From the NCBI GenBank assembly GCA_029060305.1, contig JAIDUG010000055.1, forward strand, positions 62,001-126,000: a DNA stretch of 64,000 bases, read 5' to 3'. The notes under the pieces are model-generated. The model did not search any database. It was given only the letters and a program-made list of their open reading frames with translations, and had not been told where the DNA came from. Shown here in pieces: positions 63,063-64,000 of the stretch. The translations under genes were made by a program, and so were the position numbers. Each line of letters opens with the position of its first letter. Positions within the stretch are counted from its first letter, which is position 1. Source of the DNA: Ruminococcus sp. Its GTDB lineage: Bacteria; Bacillota; Clostridia; Oscillospirales; Ruminococcaceae.

Positions 63063-64000
63063 TATTTCAGAGCCTTTAATGCTTTTTGTCCGATGTCTTT
63101 TCTGTAGTGTGCATTTTCAAAGCTGATTTTTGCAACTCCGTCATAAGCGTTGTCAAGTGCTTTCTGTAAAGTATCACCCTTTGCTGTAACTCCGATTACA
63201 CGACCACCGTTTGTGAGGAATTTTCCGTCGTCAGAAAGTTTAGTGCCTGCATGGTATACGAAACAGTTTTCAACCTGTCCTTTTTCGTCAAGACCGTTCA
63301 TTTCAATACCCTTTGGATAACTTTCGGGATAACCACCGCTTGCCATTACAACACACGCACAACTTCCCGAGTGCCACTTTATATCAATTTTGTCGAGTTC
63401 ATGATTGTATATTGCTTCAAAGATTTCATATAAATCAGCGTCAAGCATAGGAAGTACTACCTGTGTTTCTGGGTCACCGAAACGACAGTTATATTCAATT
63501 ACCTTAGCACCCTTTGGAGTAATCATAAGTCCGAAATAAAGACAGCCCTCAAAAGTTCTGCCCTCAGCGTTCATTGCGTTGACGGTCGGAATAAAGATTT
63601 TTTCCATACATTCTTTTGCGACTTCTTCTGTGTAGTACGGATTAGGGGAAAGTGTACCCATACCACCTGTATTGAGTCCTAAATCTCCGTCTAAAGCACG
63701 TTTGTGGTCCATGGAAGAAATCATAGGTACGATTGTTTTTCCGTCCGTAAACGACAGTACAGATACTTCAGGACCTGTGAGAAATTCTTCGATTACGATT
63801 CTTGCCGAACTCTTTCCGAATTTAAGATTGTCAATCATTTCGTGAACAGCCTGTATAGCTTCTTCTTCGTTCTGAGCAATTATAACGCCTTTGCCGAGTG
63901 CGAGACCGTCAGCCTTTATAACAGCCGGATAGCTGTTCTGTTCTTTGAGGTACGCAATAGCTTTATCGCTTTCGGTGAATACTTCATAGAACGCTGTCGG
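63062..64000 (-). CDS. purD: Phosphoribosylamine-glycine ligase (3' part; 5' end outside window)
   Basis: GAR synthetase of purine synthesis; ATP-grasp fold. The frame is open to the right edge, so the start is missing. Visible signatures: PAVIKADGLALGKGVIIA, VIEEFLTGPEVSVLSFTDGK, HKRALDGDLGLNTGGMG and EYNCRFGDPETQ. It overlaps the next membrane protein gene by one base. Confidence 0.97.
   Translation of the reverse strand, partial: PTAFYEVFTESDKAIAYLKEQNSYPAVIKADGLALGKGVIIAQNEEEAIQAVHEMIDNLKFGKSSARIVIEEFLTGPEVSVLSFTDGKTIVPMISSMDHKRALDGDLGLNTGGMGTLSPNPYYTEEVAKECMEKIFIPTVNAMNAEGRTFEGCLYFGLMITPKGAKVIEYNCRFGDPETQVVLPMLDADLYEIFEAIYNHELDKIDIKWHSGSCACVVMASGGYPESYPKGIEMNGLDEKGQVENCFVYHAGTKLSDDGKFLTNGGRVIGVTAKGDTLQKALDNAYDGVAKISFENAHYRKDIGQKALKALK

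Overview
The window looks like chromosome from an anaerobic Bacillota of the Ruminococcus / Oscillospiraceae type. The evidence is low GC, strong AGGAGG ribosome-binding sites, many TTG starts, sigma-A promoters with 17-base spacing, a zinc-type S14, a CIRCE-controlled groESL, and the order SRP RNA-dnaX-ybaB-recR. No rRNA, tRNA, CRISPR array, transposase or prophage was seen.

Layout. 0-3.4 kb: end of recA, then recX-rimO-pgsA and a DtxR-like regulator. 3.5-7.1 kb: a membrane-anchored XRE protein, then the leftward SRP RNA-dnaX-ybaB-recR unit. 7.2-12.1 kb: a polyprenol-type glycosyltransferase with a small partner, and a leftward NatAB-like ABC exporter with a lipoprotein. 12.2-23.5 kb: an XRE regulator with a possible antisense RNA, then a seven-gene locus: a giant solute-binding protein, two permeases, a beta-propeller/Yip1 membrane protein, a DUF5696-like secreted protein and two more permeases. 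There is no ATPase and no glycoside hydrolase that I recognise. 23.6-26.8 kb: three lipoproteins sharing a GKW...VDEF module in 4, 1 and 1 copies. 26.8-34.5 kb: a methyltransferase-like protein, luxS, an RluA-type pseudouridine synthase, a phosphatase, an XRE regulator, a stand-alone trpB and an acyltransferase.

34.5-50.5 kb holds the S10-spc-alpha ribosomal superoperon with secY, adk, map, a KOW protein, infA and rpoA. Its 5' leader contains what looks like an intrinsic terminator and a pseudoknot. 50.5-54.0 kb: two duplicated membrane proteins with fluC, then groESL. 54.2-59.3 kb: yajC with a TIGR04086 protein, facing a response regulator-histidine kinase-HtrA-DUF1648 operon. 59.4-64 kb: a prokaryotic RING-finger membrane protein, a CPBP protease, Hsp20, two unknown genes and the 3' part of purD.

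The best candidates for something undescribed are the 12.8-23.5 kb locus with the lipoproteins that follow it, and several RNA switches inferred from the sequence: the S10 leader terminator, the hairpin between regulator and kinase genes, the yajC hairpin that carries the next gene's ribosome-binding site, and the antisense RNA at 12.2 kb. Family assignments come from reading motifs by eye; no database search was run.
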